Origin: an uncultured Clostridia bacterium
GTDB taxonomy: Bacteria > Bacillota > Clostridia > TANB77 > CAG-508
NCBI GenBank assembly: GCA_934154445.1
Contig: CAKPGC010000003.1
Location: forward strand, 1-64,000
Reading direction: 5' to 3'
DNA length: 64,000 nt
Made by a program: the position numbers and the translations under genes. The notes under the pieces were generated by a model that saw only the letters and a program-made list of their open reading frames with translations, had not been told where the DNA came from and did no database searches. The stretch's first letter is position 1, and the number at the start of each line of letters is the position of its first letter. This document shows, piece after piece, positions 1 through 7,511 of the stretch.

Positions 1-153
1 AGAATCGTTATTTGCAATATAGGTGCTCAAAGTATTTATTTTAAATAATTTGTGACAAATGATTGACTAACCTACAATCAAGATGAATTTATTGAAGCAA
101 TTGACTTTATAAAAAGAGAAAAATATGATATAATGTTAAAGAATGTTGTATAA
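1..153 (+). pseudogene. Possible decayed or interrupted coding remnant upstream of rbgA
   Basis: Frame 1 reads as plausible protein across the whole stretch but is broken by TAA at 46-48 and TGA at 64-66 before a final TAA at 151-153. The last part (QDEFIEAIDFIKREKYDIML) looks like genuine protein sequence. I do not recognise the family. It may be the decayed 3' end of a gene that starts outside the window, or chance. The rbgA promoter and ribosome binding site lie inside or just after it. Confidence 0.25.
101..129 (+). promoter_or_regulatory. Probable promoter of rbgA-mrnC
   Basis: TTGACT (101-106) and TATGAT (124-129) are separated by 17 nt. It points into rbgA, whose ribosome binding site AAAGGAGTG is at 161-169. 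Confidence 0.45.
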
Positions 154-175
154 ATTAAGCAAAGGAGTGAATAAA

Positions 176-1120
176 TTGGCTAATAAAAAAGATATAAATG
201 AAAATATAAATGAGTCAGATAAGGTGTTTAGAAAAGTTGTACTATCATGGTATCCAGGTCACATGGCAAAAACAAAAAAACAAATAATACAAGACCTAAA
301 ACTAATAGATATAGTAATAGAATTATTAGACGCAAGAATACCAATATCAAGTCAAAATCCAAATATAGCTGAAATAACAAAAAACAAAAAAAAGATAATA
401 GTACTAAACAAATGCGATTTAGCAGACGACAGACAAAATAAATTATGGATAGAATACTACAACAAAAAAGGAATACCAGCAGTCCTAACAGACTCCAATT
501 CAGGAAAAGGTATAGACGAATGCATAAGAAAAATAGAACAAATAATGAAAGTAGATTTAGAAGCTCAAGCTGAGAAAGGAAGGACTGGAAGAAAAATAAG
601 AGCAATGATACTAGGGATACCAAATGTAGGAAAATCATCTTTTATAAACAGAATAGCAAAAAGATCAACTGCTGGAGTAGGAAATAAACCAGGAGTTACA
701 AAACAAAAACAGTGGATTAGAATAAATGACAAAATAGAACTATTAGATACACCAGGTGTGTTATGGCCAAAATTCGAAAGTGAAGAAGTAGCATTAAATT
801 TGTGTTATACAGGAACAATAAAAGAAGAAATTTTAGATAAATTAGAAATTGCATATCAATTAACAAAATTCTTATTAGAAAACTACAGAAAAAATTTATG
901 TGAAAGATATAAATTAGAAGAAAAATACATAGAAGAAACACTTGCAAAAGAACAACCAGAAAATAATAATATATATGAAATAATGCTTGAAATAGGAAGG
1001 AAGAGAGGCTGTATAATGTCTGGAGGAAGAATTGATGAGGAAAAAACAGCTAGGACTATATTAGATGAATTTAAAAATGGAAAACTAGGAAAAATAACAA
1101 TTGAATTAAGACAAATTTAA
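176..1120 (+). CDS. rbgA: Ribosome biogenesis GTPase RbgA/YlqF
   Basis: Circularly permuted GTPase needed for late assembly of the large ribosomal subunit. The G4 motif NKCD (residues about 78-81) comes before the P-loop GIPNVGKSS (about 147-155) and the G3 motif DTPG (about 191), which is the permuted order typical of this family. The family hallmark WYPGHMAK is near residue 25. I chose the TTG start at 176 because it follows AAAGGAGTG at ideal spacing; an in-frame ATG at 143 has no good ribosome binding site. At 314 aa it is slightly longer than Bacillus RbgA because of about 20 extra N-terminal residues. mrnC follows after 18 nt, so the two are probably one operon of ribosome maturation genes. 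Confidence 0.93.
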   Translation: MANKKDINENINESDKVFRKVVLSWYPGHMAKTKKQIIQDLKLIDIVIELLDARIPISSQNPNIAEITKNKKKIIVLNKCDLADDRQNKLWIEYYNKKGIPAVLTDSNSGKGIDECIRKIEQIMKVDLEAQAEKGRTGRKIRAMILGIPNVGKSSFINRIAKRSTAGVGNKPGVTKQKQWIRINDKIELLDTPGVLWPKFESEEVALNLCYTGTIKEEILDKLEIAYQLTKFLLENYRKNLCERYKLEEKYIEETLAKEQPENNNIYEIMLEIGRKRGCIMSGGRIDEEKTARTILDEFKNGKLGKITIELRQI

Positions 1121-1138
1121 AAATTTAAGGAGCAAACA

Positions 1139-1528
1139 GTGGAAAGTTTTATAGAATTAAAAAAAGATGAACAAGAAATAAATTTAATGCCACCACTAAC
1201 ATGGGCCTATGTTGGTGATTGTGTTTATGAATTATATATAAGAACAAAATTAGTAAATGAAACAAAATTAAAACCTCATGCATTACATATAGAAGCAATA
1301 AAACATGTAAAAGCACAAGCACAAGCTGAAACATTAAAAAGTATATATAATGATTTAACAGAAAAAGAACAAGAAATTGTAAGAAGAGGAAGAAATGCTG
1401 AAAATCATCATTTACCTAAAAATGCAAACGTACAAGATTATATGTACTCTACTGCTTTTGAAGCATTGATAGGATATTTGTATTTAACAAAACAAGATGA
1501 GAGACTTAAAGAAATATTGGAAAAGTAA
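1139..1528 (+). CDS. mrnC: Mini-ribonuclease III
   Basis: Catalytic-domain-only RNase III that matures 23S rRNA ends in Firmicutes. The 129-aa length is typical. The conserved WAYVGDCVYE segment (acidic metal ligands) is near residues 23-32 and the second acidic helix FEALIGYLYL near 106-115; no double-stranded-RNA-binding domain follows, as expected. Start is GTG at 1139, preceded by TAAGGAG. It sits directly downstream of rbgA, and both proteins act on the large ribosomal subunit. Confidence 0.9.
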   Translation: MESFIELKKDEQEINLMPPLTWAYVGDCVYELYIRTKLVNETKLKPHALHIEAIKHVKAQAQAETLKSIYNDLTEKEQEIVRRGRNAENHHLPKNANVQDYMYSTAFEALIGYLYLTKQDERLKEILEK

Positions 1529-1565
1529 AAATAATGAAAGATAATAGTAATAATTAAAAAATCGC

Positions 1566-1594
1566 TTGACTAAATAAGGAAAAAATGATATAAA
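1566..1594 (+). promoter_or_regulatory. Probable tRNA-Glu promoter
   Basis: TTGACT (1566-1571), 17-nt spacer, TATAAA (1589-1594), followed 17 nt later by the tRNA 5' end. In an unlysogenised chromosome this promoter would also read into the yybP-ykoY riboswitch region now found right of attR. Confidence 0.55.
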
Positions 1595-1611
1595 TATTTA
1601 AGCAATAACAA

Positions 1612-1686
1612 GGCCCCTTGGTCAAGCGGTTAAGACGCCACCCTCTCAAGGTGGAATCATGGGTTCGATTCCCGTAGGGGTCACCA
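1612..1686 (+). tRNA. tRNA-Glu (anticodon CTC), 3' end is the phage attachment site
   Basis: Cloverleaf of 75 nt with encoded CCA. Acceptor GGCCCCT pairs with AGGGGTC, the anticodon stem CCACC/GGTGG encloses loop CTCTCAA, giving anticodon CTC (reads GAG), and the T arm contains GGGTTCGATTCCC. The last 32 nt of the gene belong to the prophage attL core, so integration leaves an intact tRNA gene. Confidence 0.93.
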
Positions 1687-1689
1687 AAA
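1655..1689 (+). repeat. attL core (35 bp)
   Basis: The 35 bp from the tRNA-Glu variable region through CCA plus AAA are repeated exactly at 42698-42732. The identity ends sharply on both sides, which defines the crossover region for the tyrosine integrase at 1778-2887. Confidence 0.93.
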
Positions 1690-1749
1690 TTATATAACAT
1701 TAGAGTATCAACGATTACATTAAATAATCTTGATACTCTATTTTTAGAT

Positions 1750-1776
1750 TTAACACTTTTTTAACACTTTAGTTTT
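1750..1776. repeat. Prophage end repeat, probable integrase arm-type site (left)
   Basis: A 27-bp sequence made of two TTAACACTTT units, repeated exactly at 42575-42601 near attR. It is separate from the att core. A related TTAACACTTT stretch also occurs inside the integrase gene near 2373. Arm-type integrase binding is inferred from position. Confidence 0.6.
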
Positions 1777-1777
1777 C

Positions 1778-2887
1778 TTATAAGAGGTTATTTATTCTAT
1801 TTACAGCATCGATTTTAGTTTTAGGTAATACATGTAAATATATTTGGGTAATTGTTATATCAGAATGCCCCATTAGATCTTGAACTGTTTTTAGATCTAC
1901 ACCGTGAGATAAAAGCATAGTAGCGTAAGTGTGTCTTAAGCTATGAAACTTTTTATACGGTATTTTACTAGCACTTAATACTTTTTTCCAATTTCCAAAT
2001 AAAGTTTTAGCAGAAATAGGTTCTCCATCCTCGCTAAAAACAAATTCTGATTCTTTTTTCATATTAGATAACATATTTACTAGCCTATCAGGTAAATCTA
2101 CTCTACGGATTGAATTTTGCGTTTTAGGAGTATTATATATTGTTTCTAATTGTTTATTTCCATTATCATCAAAAACATATACTTTTTTTACGGTTTCTTT
2201 TACTTCTAAATATTTTTCTTTAAGATTAACATTTTTCCATTTTAATGCCAATAATTCTCCTTGTCTTAATCCAGTTCCAAGAGCCATTAAAATTAAATTC
2301 TCAAACTTATGACCAGCAAAAGCTTCTTTTAATTGTTTTATTTCATCTTCATTAAAATATTCAATGTCAGATTTAACACTTTTTTTAACGCTCTTATTTG
2401 GAATAGCAATGTTATTACAAGGATTCTTTAATATAAATCCTTCCTTTTCTGCATATGAAAAGAATTGTTTTAGTAACTTATTTAATTTATTTATTTGAGA
2501 ATATGTTTTATTTTTTCCTAGTTTATTATAGTATTCTTGTATTTGAATAGATTTTGTATTATAGACTTTTAATCCAGATATGGCTGAATCTTTAATATAG
2601 TTCCTATATGTTCCCTCGTATGATTGAAAAGAAGATGGCTTGACTTCATTTTTCTTTATTTGAAATAGCCATTTATATATCAATTCATTAACAGTTATGT
2701 TTTCAAAATCTAATGACATACCATTTTTTATTTTATTTATATATTCTTCTGCTTTTTCTTCAGCTTCTTTTTTTCCTGTTCCATAGAATTGTTTTCTTAT
2801 AGGTGTTCCATCAGCTTTGTGACCAATGGTCTTTACTATTCTAAAATATTCTTTTCCATTAGATTCAAAATTAGTTCTTTTAGCCAT
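1778..2887 (-). CDS. int: Phage tyrosine integrase
   Basis: Site-specific recombinase that integrates and excises the prophage at tRNA-Glu. The 369-aa protein has an N-terminal AP2-like arm-binding region, a SAM-like core-binding domain and a C-terminal catalytic domain. Catalytic signatures visible are the first Arg in GTGLRQGELLAL, the HxxR box in HSLRHTYATML, and the nucleophile Tyr in GHSDITITQIYLHV. The start ATG follows a GGAGG-type site on the minus strand. It lies next to attL and reads towards it, as usual for phages of this type. Confidence 0.95.
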   Translation of the reverse strand: MAKRTNFESNGKEYFRIVKTIGHKADGTPIRKQFYGTGKKEAEEKAEEYINKIKNGMSLDFENITVNELIYKWLFQIKKNEVKPSSFQSYEGTYRNYIKDSAISGLKVYNTKSIQIQEYYNKLGKNKTYSQINKLNKLLKQFFSYAEKEGFILKNPCNNIAIPNKSVKKSVKSDIEYFNEDEIKQLKEAFAGHKFENLILMALGTGLRQGELLALKWKNVNLKEKYLEVKETVKKVYVFDDNGNKQLETIYNTPKTQNSIRRVDLPDRLVNMLSNMKKESEFVFSEDGEPISAKTLFGNWKKVLSASKIPYKKFHSLRHTYATMLLSHGVDLKTVQDLMGHSDITITQIYLHVLPKTKIDAVNRINNLL

Positions 2888-2934
2888 GTTTTCCTCCTTA
2901 AAAAATAAGATAAGTATTTCTACTTATCTTTAGT

Positions 2935-3948
2935 TTAAAATTTCCCGAATTGTCCAATTGCTTTTCCTATAATTTGAAATTTAGTTTCTTTCAAATTAAT
3001 TACTATTGGTTCCATTGGGTAGGTACTCATTGGTTCTAACATTACTAGTTCATCACTTAATTTTTTATATCTTTTAAGTGTTGCTTCATCAAACCCATTT
3101 ATGATGGCGACTATAATATCGCCATTTTCGGCATAGTCTTGTTTGTGAATTAAAGCATAATCTCCATTATGAACTTTTAAATTCATACTTTCTCCAGATA
3201 CTTTCAAATAAAAATAGTCATCAGGTGTTGTCATACCATATATATTAGGATCTACTGGTAAATAACCTTCTAAATATTCTTCTGCTAATATTGGTTGTCC
3301 TGCTGCTATTTTGCCTAGGACGGGGATGTTAAATAATTTTCCATAATATTTTGAAATTTTATTAGAATTATTATTGTGTGTATTATTATCTTTAACATTT
3401 TTATATTTTAAATCACCTATTTTACGATATGCTTCATCTGCTTTTTTATAGTATTCAATGAATAATTTTATTTTGCCAGCTATTCTTTCTTTTGATTTTG
3501 AATTTAGATAATCCATATTAGAAAAATAAGAATTTAGTTCATTATCTATTTGGATATAAGAATCATTTGCTAATTTATTAATATCAATAATATCTATTAG
3601 GTCATTATAAACTTTGCAATCTGATGAGGACATTTTATAATTAGTCAATTTTTTTAGATAATATGATTCAGTTTCTTCAAAGTTGTCTTTTAAATTATAT
3701 AGTTTTATAAAATAATCATCATTAATATATCCACAAGTTTCCATAAGTTCACTATAAGTTGTTATTCCATTAGAACTATCAGCTAATTTTTTTAAAATTT
3801 TAGGCTTAGGTGGTTCATCTAACTTCATATTCATATATTGAGACAGATAAGTTCTATTTATTTCGGACTTTTTAGAAAAATCTCTTTGACTGTTATAAGT
3901 TTCATTTATATTTTTTAAAATTTGTGCAAATTTATTTTTATCAAACAT
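2935..3948 (-). CDS. CI/LexA-like prophage repressor with S24 peptidase domain
   Basis: Maintains lysogeny by binding operators in 3980-4334. The N-terminal helix-turn-helix (about residues 5-60) is followed by a linker and a C-terminal S24/LexA-type autopeptidase. The Ala-Gly cleavage site is seen in GKIAAGQP, the catalytic Ser in SGESM and the Lys in ATLKRYK. This suggests RecA-stimulated self-cleavage and SOS induction, as known for the family. I chose ATG at 3948, which follows GGAGGTATTTTT; an upstream in-frame start would add 10 residues that overlap the promoter. Confidence 0.9.
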   Translation of the reverse strand: MFDKNKFAQILKNINETYNSQRDFSKKSEINRTYLSQYMNMKLDEPPKPKILKKLADSSNGITTYSELMETCGYINDDYFIKLYNLKDNFEETESYYLKKLTNYKMSSSDCKVYNDLIDIIDINKLANDSYIQIDNELNSYFSNMDYLNSKSKERIAGKIKLFIEYYKKADEAYRKIGDLKYKNVKDNNTHNNNSNKISKYYGKLFNIPVLGKIAAGQPILAEEYLEGYLPVDPNIYGMTTPDDYFYLKVSGESMNLKVHNGDYALIHKQDYAENGDIIVAIINGFDEATLKRYKKLSDELVMLEPMSTYPMEPIVINLKETKFQIIGKAIGQFGKF

Positions 3949-3966
3949 AAAAATACCTCCAAATAT

Positions 3967-3995
3967 AGTATATATCAATGGTTAAAAAAAGTCAA
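3967..3995 (-). promoter_or_regulatory. Repressor promoter (PRM-like)
   Basis: On the minus strand TTGACT (3995-3990) and TATACT (3972-3967) are 17 nt apart. The first operator overlaps the spacer and -35, so the repressor probably controls its own gene. Confidence 0.7.
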
Positions 3996-4080
3996 CAAAA
4001 AAAGTTAAAAAAAATTTACCAAAAGTATTGACATATATTTTTAAATTTTATATAATGCAAATGGTTAGAAAAAATTAACC
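3980..4080. promoter_or_regulatory. Three lysogeny operators between repressor and cro-like gene
   Basis: Three related, partly palindromic 17-18-mers occur at 3980-3996, 4004-4020 and 4063-4080, with consensus near GTTAAAAAAAATTAACC. The first overlaps the repressor promoter and the other two flank the rightward promoter at 4028-4056. A fourth copy is at 4318-4334. Confidence 0.75.
4028..4056 (+). promoter_or_regulatory. Rightward early promoter (PR-like)
   Basis: Perfect consensus TTGACA (4028-4033), 17-nt spacer, TATAAT (4051-4056). It is flanked by operator copies and leads into the cro-like gene and replication genes. Confidence 0.85.
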
Positions 4081-4098
4081 AGAAAAAGAGGTGAAAAC

Positions 4099-4314
4099 AT
4101 GGAAATTAATATGAAATCATTTACAGCATTATTAAAAGAAAAATTTAATGGAAATCAAGCAGAAATGGCCAGAAATATAGGCATTAGTAAATATCAGTTA
4201 AATATTATTTTAAAAAACAATGGAAAAAATGCTGGAAAAAAGGTAATAGGTGGTATTATAAAATTTTGTATTGCTAATAATTATAATTTTATGGACTATA
4301 TTTTTTTAACATAA
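4099..4314 (+). CDS. Cro-like helix-turn-helix protein
   Basis: A 71-aa protein with a probable helix-turn-helix (NQAEMARNIGISKYQLNIIL, about residues 16-35). It is the first gene of the rightward early operon and divergent from the repressor, the position of Cro in lambda-like switches. Ribosome binding site AGAGGTG precedes ATG 4099. Its own operator copy lies just after its stop codon. Confidence 0.7.
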   Translation: MEINMKSFTALLKEKFNGNQAEMARNIGISKYQLNIILKNNGKNAGKKVIGGIIKFCIANNYNFMDYIFLT

Positions 4315-4317
4315 AAA

Positions 4318-4334
4318 GTTAAAAAAAATTAACC
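4318..4334. promoter_or_regulatory. Fourth lysogeny operator
   Basis: GTTAAAAAAAATTAACC, a near-perfect palindrome matching the three operators in 3980-4080. It lies between the cro-like gene and the next gene, so a bound repressor could block transcript elongation here. Confidence 0.65.
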
Positions 4335-4354
4335 AAAAAATGGAGGTGATTATA

Positions 4355-4600
4355 ATGAATATACCTAAATATGTTTCAGCAGAAGAATATTCAAGGCAAA
4401 GTGGAATAGGAGTCGAAGAGGTTAAAAGATTGTGTAGAACGAATCAATTAAAACATTTTATGACAGAAGGTGGATACTACAAAATAGCAACTGATAGTGA
4501 TTCTATTCCAAAAGAATTATTTGAAGAAGAAAAAAAGAAAAGAATTGAAGCAGAAACAACATTACAATTGTTACAAAAGATTTTAATAGAAAGGAAGTGA
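4355..4600 (+). CDS. Small excisionase/MerR-like DNA-binding protein
   Basis: An 81-aa protein beginning MNIPKYVSAEEYSRQSGIGVEEVKRLCRTNQL, where the S-A-E-E-Y...G-V...V-K-R-L-C-R pattern resembles the winged-helix found in excisionases and phage regulators. The C-terminal third is a charged helix. I place the start at ATG 4355 after GGAGGTG. The function is inferred only from this pattern and from its early-operon position. Confidence 0.5.
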   Translation: MNIPKYVSAEEYSRQSGIGVEEVKRLCRTNQLKHFMTEGGYYKIATDSDSIPKELFEEEKKKRIEAETTLQLLQKILIERK

Positions 4601-4605
4601 TAAAT

Positions 4606-4686
4606 ATGTTTAGTGTAGCATTAGCAATATTTTGTGGAATATCAATAGGATTAGCATTAGAAAAAGATAAGAAAAATGGTAGATAG
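4606..4686 (+). CDS. Tiny membrane peptide, 26 aa
   Basis: ATG 4606 follows GGAAG at a good distance. The peptide is one hydrophobic helix (MFSVALAIFCGISIGLALE) with a basic tail. Function unknown. Confidence 0.45.
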   Translation: MFSVALAIFCGISIGLALEKDKKNGR

Positions 4687-4702
4687 AAAGGAGAAAAATA
4701 AT

Positions 4703-4873
4703 ATGCAAGATTTATATAGAATAATGCAAATATTTAATATTCAAGATTATTCAAAAGAATTGTTATTTAATTCAGAAACTGAACGACAAGAAAGAAGTGC
4801 AAGAAGTCTTTTAGAAAGAACTAATACTGAATTAAAAATGCTATACATCCCAACACCAATTGAAAATGTATAG
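4703..4873 (+). CDS. Hypothetical early phage protein, 56 aa
   Basis: Starts at ATG 4703 after AAAGGAG; a further upstream ATG at 4676 lacks a good ribosome binding site. No recognised domain. Mixed charged helix, probably cytoplasmic. Confidence 0.55.
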   Translation: MQDLYRIMQIFNIQDYSKELLFNSETERQERSARSLLERTNTELKMLYIPTPIENV

Positions 4874-4939
4874 CAAATAAGAATTTAGATAAATCCATCT
4901 TACTGTAATTATACAGCAAAATGGTAGAAAGGTCAAGAA

Positions 4940-5431
4940 ATGAGTAGATTATATGAATTAAAAGAAAATTATAAGCAAATAGCAAGTATGCTGTATGAAG
5001 AAGAAATTGATGAACAATGTATATTAGATACATTAGAAAGCATCGAAGGAGAAATAGAAGAAAAAGCAGATAATTATGCAGTAATAATTAAAGAACTTTT
5101 AGGAGATGCAGAAATTTGTAAACAGGAAAAATTAAGATTAGAAGCAAGGCAAAAAAGCTTTGAAAATAGAGCAGAGTTACTAAAAGATAAATTGCAAGAA
5201 GTTATGATAGAAACAGGAAAAACAAAATTTAAAACAGCCAAATTTAGTTTTGGAATACAAAAAAATGGTGGACTAGCACCATTATGGGTGGATGAAGATT
5301 ATAGTAATATACCTCAAAAATACTTAAAAGTAGAACCTGATAATACAAAAATAAGACAAGCATTAGATACAGGGGAAAACATAATGTTTGCACATTATGA
5401 AGAGAGAGGTGAAGCATTACGAATAAGATAG
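4940..5431 (+). CDS. Siphovirus Gp157-like protein
   Basis: The 163-aa protein has the layout of the Gp157 family found at the start of phage replication operons: an N-terminal helical half with many Glu/Lys residues, a central long coiled coil (about 50-100), and a conserved C-terminal KTAKFSFGIQKN...IPQKYLKVEPDNTKIRQAL segment. The family has been linked to phage DNA replication or host resistance, but its biochemical role is not established. It is followed, with overlap, by a second small early gene. Confidence 0.8.
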   Translation: MSRLYELKENYKQIASMLYEEEIDEQCILDTLESIEGEIEEKADNYAVIIKELLGDAEICKQEKLRLEARQKSFENRAELLKDKLQEVMIETGKTKFKTAKFSFGIQKNGGLAPLWVDEDYSNIPQKYLKVEPDNTKIRQALDTGENIMFAHYEERGEALRIR

Positions 5432-5799
5432 ACAAAATAAGAAAAATTTATCAAAAAAATGGCATACAAGTAGATGATGATTATATCGAATATAAAATGC
5501 AAGATAAGAAAAAAGTAAAAGATTTTATGAAGCTGTATAAACAAAAAGAAATAGAGTCAATGAATTATATTTTTGGCAAACCAGAAAGCAATAATAAGTT
5601 TACTAAATTCGAATTGAAAGCAATATCAAAAATAGATTTATTTGATAGAAAAGTTGTAAACGTATGTAAATATATATGGGAAAATCGAAATGATGATGAA
5701 AAGTTAGAAGAGATATTAAAAATGTTAAAGGAGGAAAAAAATGGGAATACCAGTATTATTAATTCGGAAAAAGTGGTAGCGGAAAATCAACAAGTTTAA
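5416..5799 (+). CDS. Hypothetical early protein with probable ATT start
   Basis: The first ATG in this frame is at 5497, but the 27 codons before it (starting ITNKIDKIRKIYQKNGIQVD) read like real protein and no ATG, GTG or TTG precedes them. An ATT at 5416 follows AGAGAGGTG and overlaps the end of the Gp157-like gene, so it is the best candidate start. The tail overlaps the next gene, 5741-6383, by 59 nt in another frame. No known domain. Confidence 0.55.
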   Translation: MTNKIDKIRKIYQKNGIQVDDDYIEYKMQDKKKVKDFMKLYKQKEIESMNYIFGKPESNNKFTKFELKAISKIDLFDRKVVNVCKYIWENRNDDEKLEEILKMLKEEKNGNTSIINSEKVVAENQQV

Positions 5800-6383
5800 G
5801 GAATTTTGATGAAAAAGAATTAGCATTAGTAAATGTCTTAAAAAAGCCATTACCATTTAAGAAAAAATTTGAAAGTACAATATGTACAGATGATTATCAA
5901 ACTATATTAAAAGCAATATTTAATACAGAAAAAAAGTCTATAGTTATAGATGATGCAGGATACCTAATAACAAATCATTTTATGAATAAACATAGTGCAA
6001 CAAGTGGAGGAAATGGAGTGTTTAATTTATACAATGAAATAGGAGACCACTTCTGGGGACTAATAGAATTTGTTAAAAACAAATTACCAGATGATAAAAT
6101 AGTATATTTTATTATGCACGAAGAAAAAAACGACTTTGGAGATATAAAGCCAAAAACAATAGGTAAACTACTAGATGAAAAAGTATGTATAGAAGGAATG
6201 TTTACAATAGCACTAAGATGCATGACAGAAAATAATAAACACTATTTTAAAACACAAAGTGATGGAAGTGATATATGTAAAACACCACTTGAAATGTTTG
6301 AAGATAAAGAAATAGATAATGACTTAAAAATAGTTGATACAACTATAAGAGAATATTATGAATTAGGAAAGGTAGGAAAATAA
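5741..6383 (+). CDS. Phage AAA-type ATPase, split by a +1 CGGA site
   Basis: Starting at ATG 5741 after a strong AAAGGAGG site, the frame reads MGIPVLLI, then meets CGG (5765) and a TAG four codons later. Skipping the C at 5765 gives GGA and the perfect Walker A motif GKSGSGKST, followed by about 200 residues with a Walker B-like SIVIDDAGYL. The shifted frame has a stop immediately upstream of the P-loop and no start codon of its own, so the ATPase can only be made by +1 reading. The product would be about 213 aa, like the AAA_24 proteins that accompany phage SSB and primase genes. Alternatively the gene is broken or the sequence has an error. Confidence 0.82.
5765..5768 (+). other. CGGA +1 frameshift site A (phage ATPase)
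   Basis: ATT CGG AAA in the entry frame. Reading GGA after skipping C restores the first glycine of Walker A. The unshifted frame stops at TAG 5777-5779. Confidence 0.82.
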
Positions 6384-6385
6384 TT

Positions 6386-6949
6386 ATGGAAAAAGTACAA
6401 GGATATGAAGAAGCTCAAGCAATAACAGGAGAATATGAAAGATTAAATGCAGGAGGATATATATGTAAAATAATAAGTGCAAAAGAAGAAAAAAGTAAAT
6501 CAGGAAAAAGAATGTTAGTTTTAGCATTAGATATTGCGGAGGGAGATAAAAAAGATTTTTTCAGAAACAGATTTAATGATAATTCTAATCCAGATAAAAA
6601 ATGGCCAGCAGGTGCAATTTATAGACAAATGCTAGAAGGAGAAAAAGCAGCAGGATTTTTAAAAGGTTTAATGACATCTTTAGAAGCAAGTAATGACGGT
6701 TTTAAATGGGACTGGGATGAAAAGAAACTTGCAAACTTAAAATGTGGGGCAATATTTGGAGAAGAAGAATACGAAAAAATGGATGGAAGTGTAGGAACAA
6801 CAACTAAGGTTAAATTTATTAGAACAGTAAAAGCAATACAAGATGGTAATTTTAAAGTCCCTGAATTGAAAAAATTACCAGAAAAAGGAGAGGCATTTGA
6901 AGATTTTGTTAATTCCGTAACTTCTGATAATGATGATTTACCATTCTAG
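6386..6949 (+). CDS. DUF669-like single-strand DNA-binding-type phage protein
   Basis: The 187-aa protein resembles the DUF669 family that stands in for SSB in phage replication operons. The central part (about 20-150) looks like an OB-type beta-rich domain, and the extreme C-terminus is acidic and ends DNDDLPF, like the SSB tail that recruits partner proteins. It starts 3 nt after the ATPase gene and is followed by the primase-like gene. ssDNA binding is inferred from family and tail, not from visible catalytic residues. Confidence 0.75.
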   Translation: MEKVQGYEEAQAITGEYERLNAGGYICKIISAKEEKSKSGKRMLVLALDIAEGDKKDFFRNRFNDNSNPDKKWPAGAIYRQMLEGEKAAGFLKGLMTSLEASNDGFKWDWDEKKLANLKCGAIFGEEEYEKMDGSVGTTTKVKFIRTVKAIQDGNFKVPELKKLPEKGEAFEDFVNSVTSDNDDLPF

Positions 6950-6959
6950 GAGGTAAGTT

Positions 6960-7511
6960 ATGAATAAGATACAAGAGGTAAAAGAAAGAGCAGACATTGT
7001 CAGAGTAGCAGAATATTTTGGAATAAAAAAGAAACAATGTTGCCCATTTCATAAAGAAAAAACACCTTCTTTTTCAATATCACAATCAAAGCAAATTTTT
7101 AAATGCTTTGGTTGTGGTGAAGGTGGAGATTGTATAACATTAGTTTCTAAATTACTAAATATAAATGCTTATGAAAGTGCTAAACAAATAAATAACATAT
7201 TGGGGCTAGGCATTGATTTTGGAAGACAAACATCAAGTAATGAAATAAATAGATATAAGCAAATACAACAAGCAAAAGATAGATTTAAAAAATGGCATAA
7301 TGAAACATTACAAATGCTGTGTAATTATTTACATAGTTTAAAAGGAATGGAAAAAGACAAAAAACAAGATATAGTTGAATATTACATAGACTTATTAATT
7401 TTCGGAACAGAAGAAGATTGGCTATGGTTTAAGAAAACAGAAGAAAGGTGGTGCAAAGAAATTGAACGAAGAGTTGGAAAACAAAATATTAGAAGAGTGT
7501 CCACCGTATAA
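6960..7511 (+). CDS. CHC2 zinc-finger primase-like protein
   Basis: The N-terminal half is a DnaG-type zinc-binding domain, with CCPFHKEKTPSFSIS (about 22-36) and CFGCGEGGD (about 44-52) giving the Cys-His-Cys-Cys set. No TOPRIM catalytic core follows, and the C-terminal half is helical with many Lys/Glu/Trp residues. It probably provides template recognition for the DUF927 helicase encoded next, whose start overlaps it by 50 nt. Confidence 0.85.
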   Translation: MNKIQEVKERADIVRVAEYFGIKKKQCCPFHKEKTPSFSISQSKQIFKCFGCGEGGDCITLVSKLLNINAYESAKQINNILGLGIDFGRQTSSNEINRYKQIQQAKDRFKKWHNETLQMLCNYLHSLKGMEKDKKQDIVEYYIDLLIFGTEEDWLWFKKTEERWCKEIERRVGKQNIRRVSTV

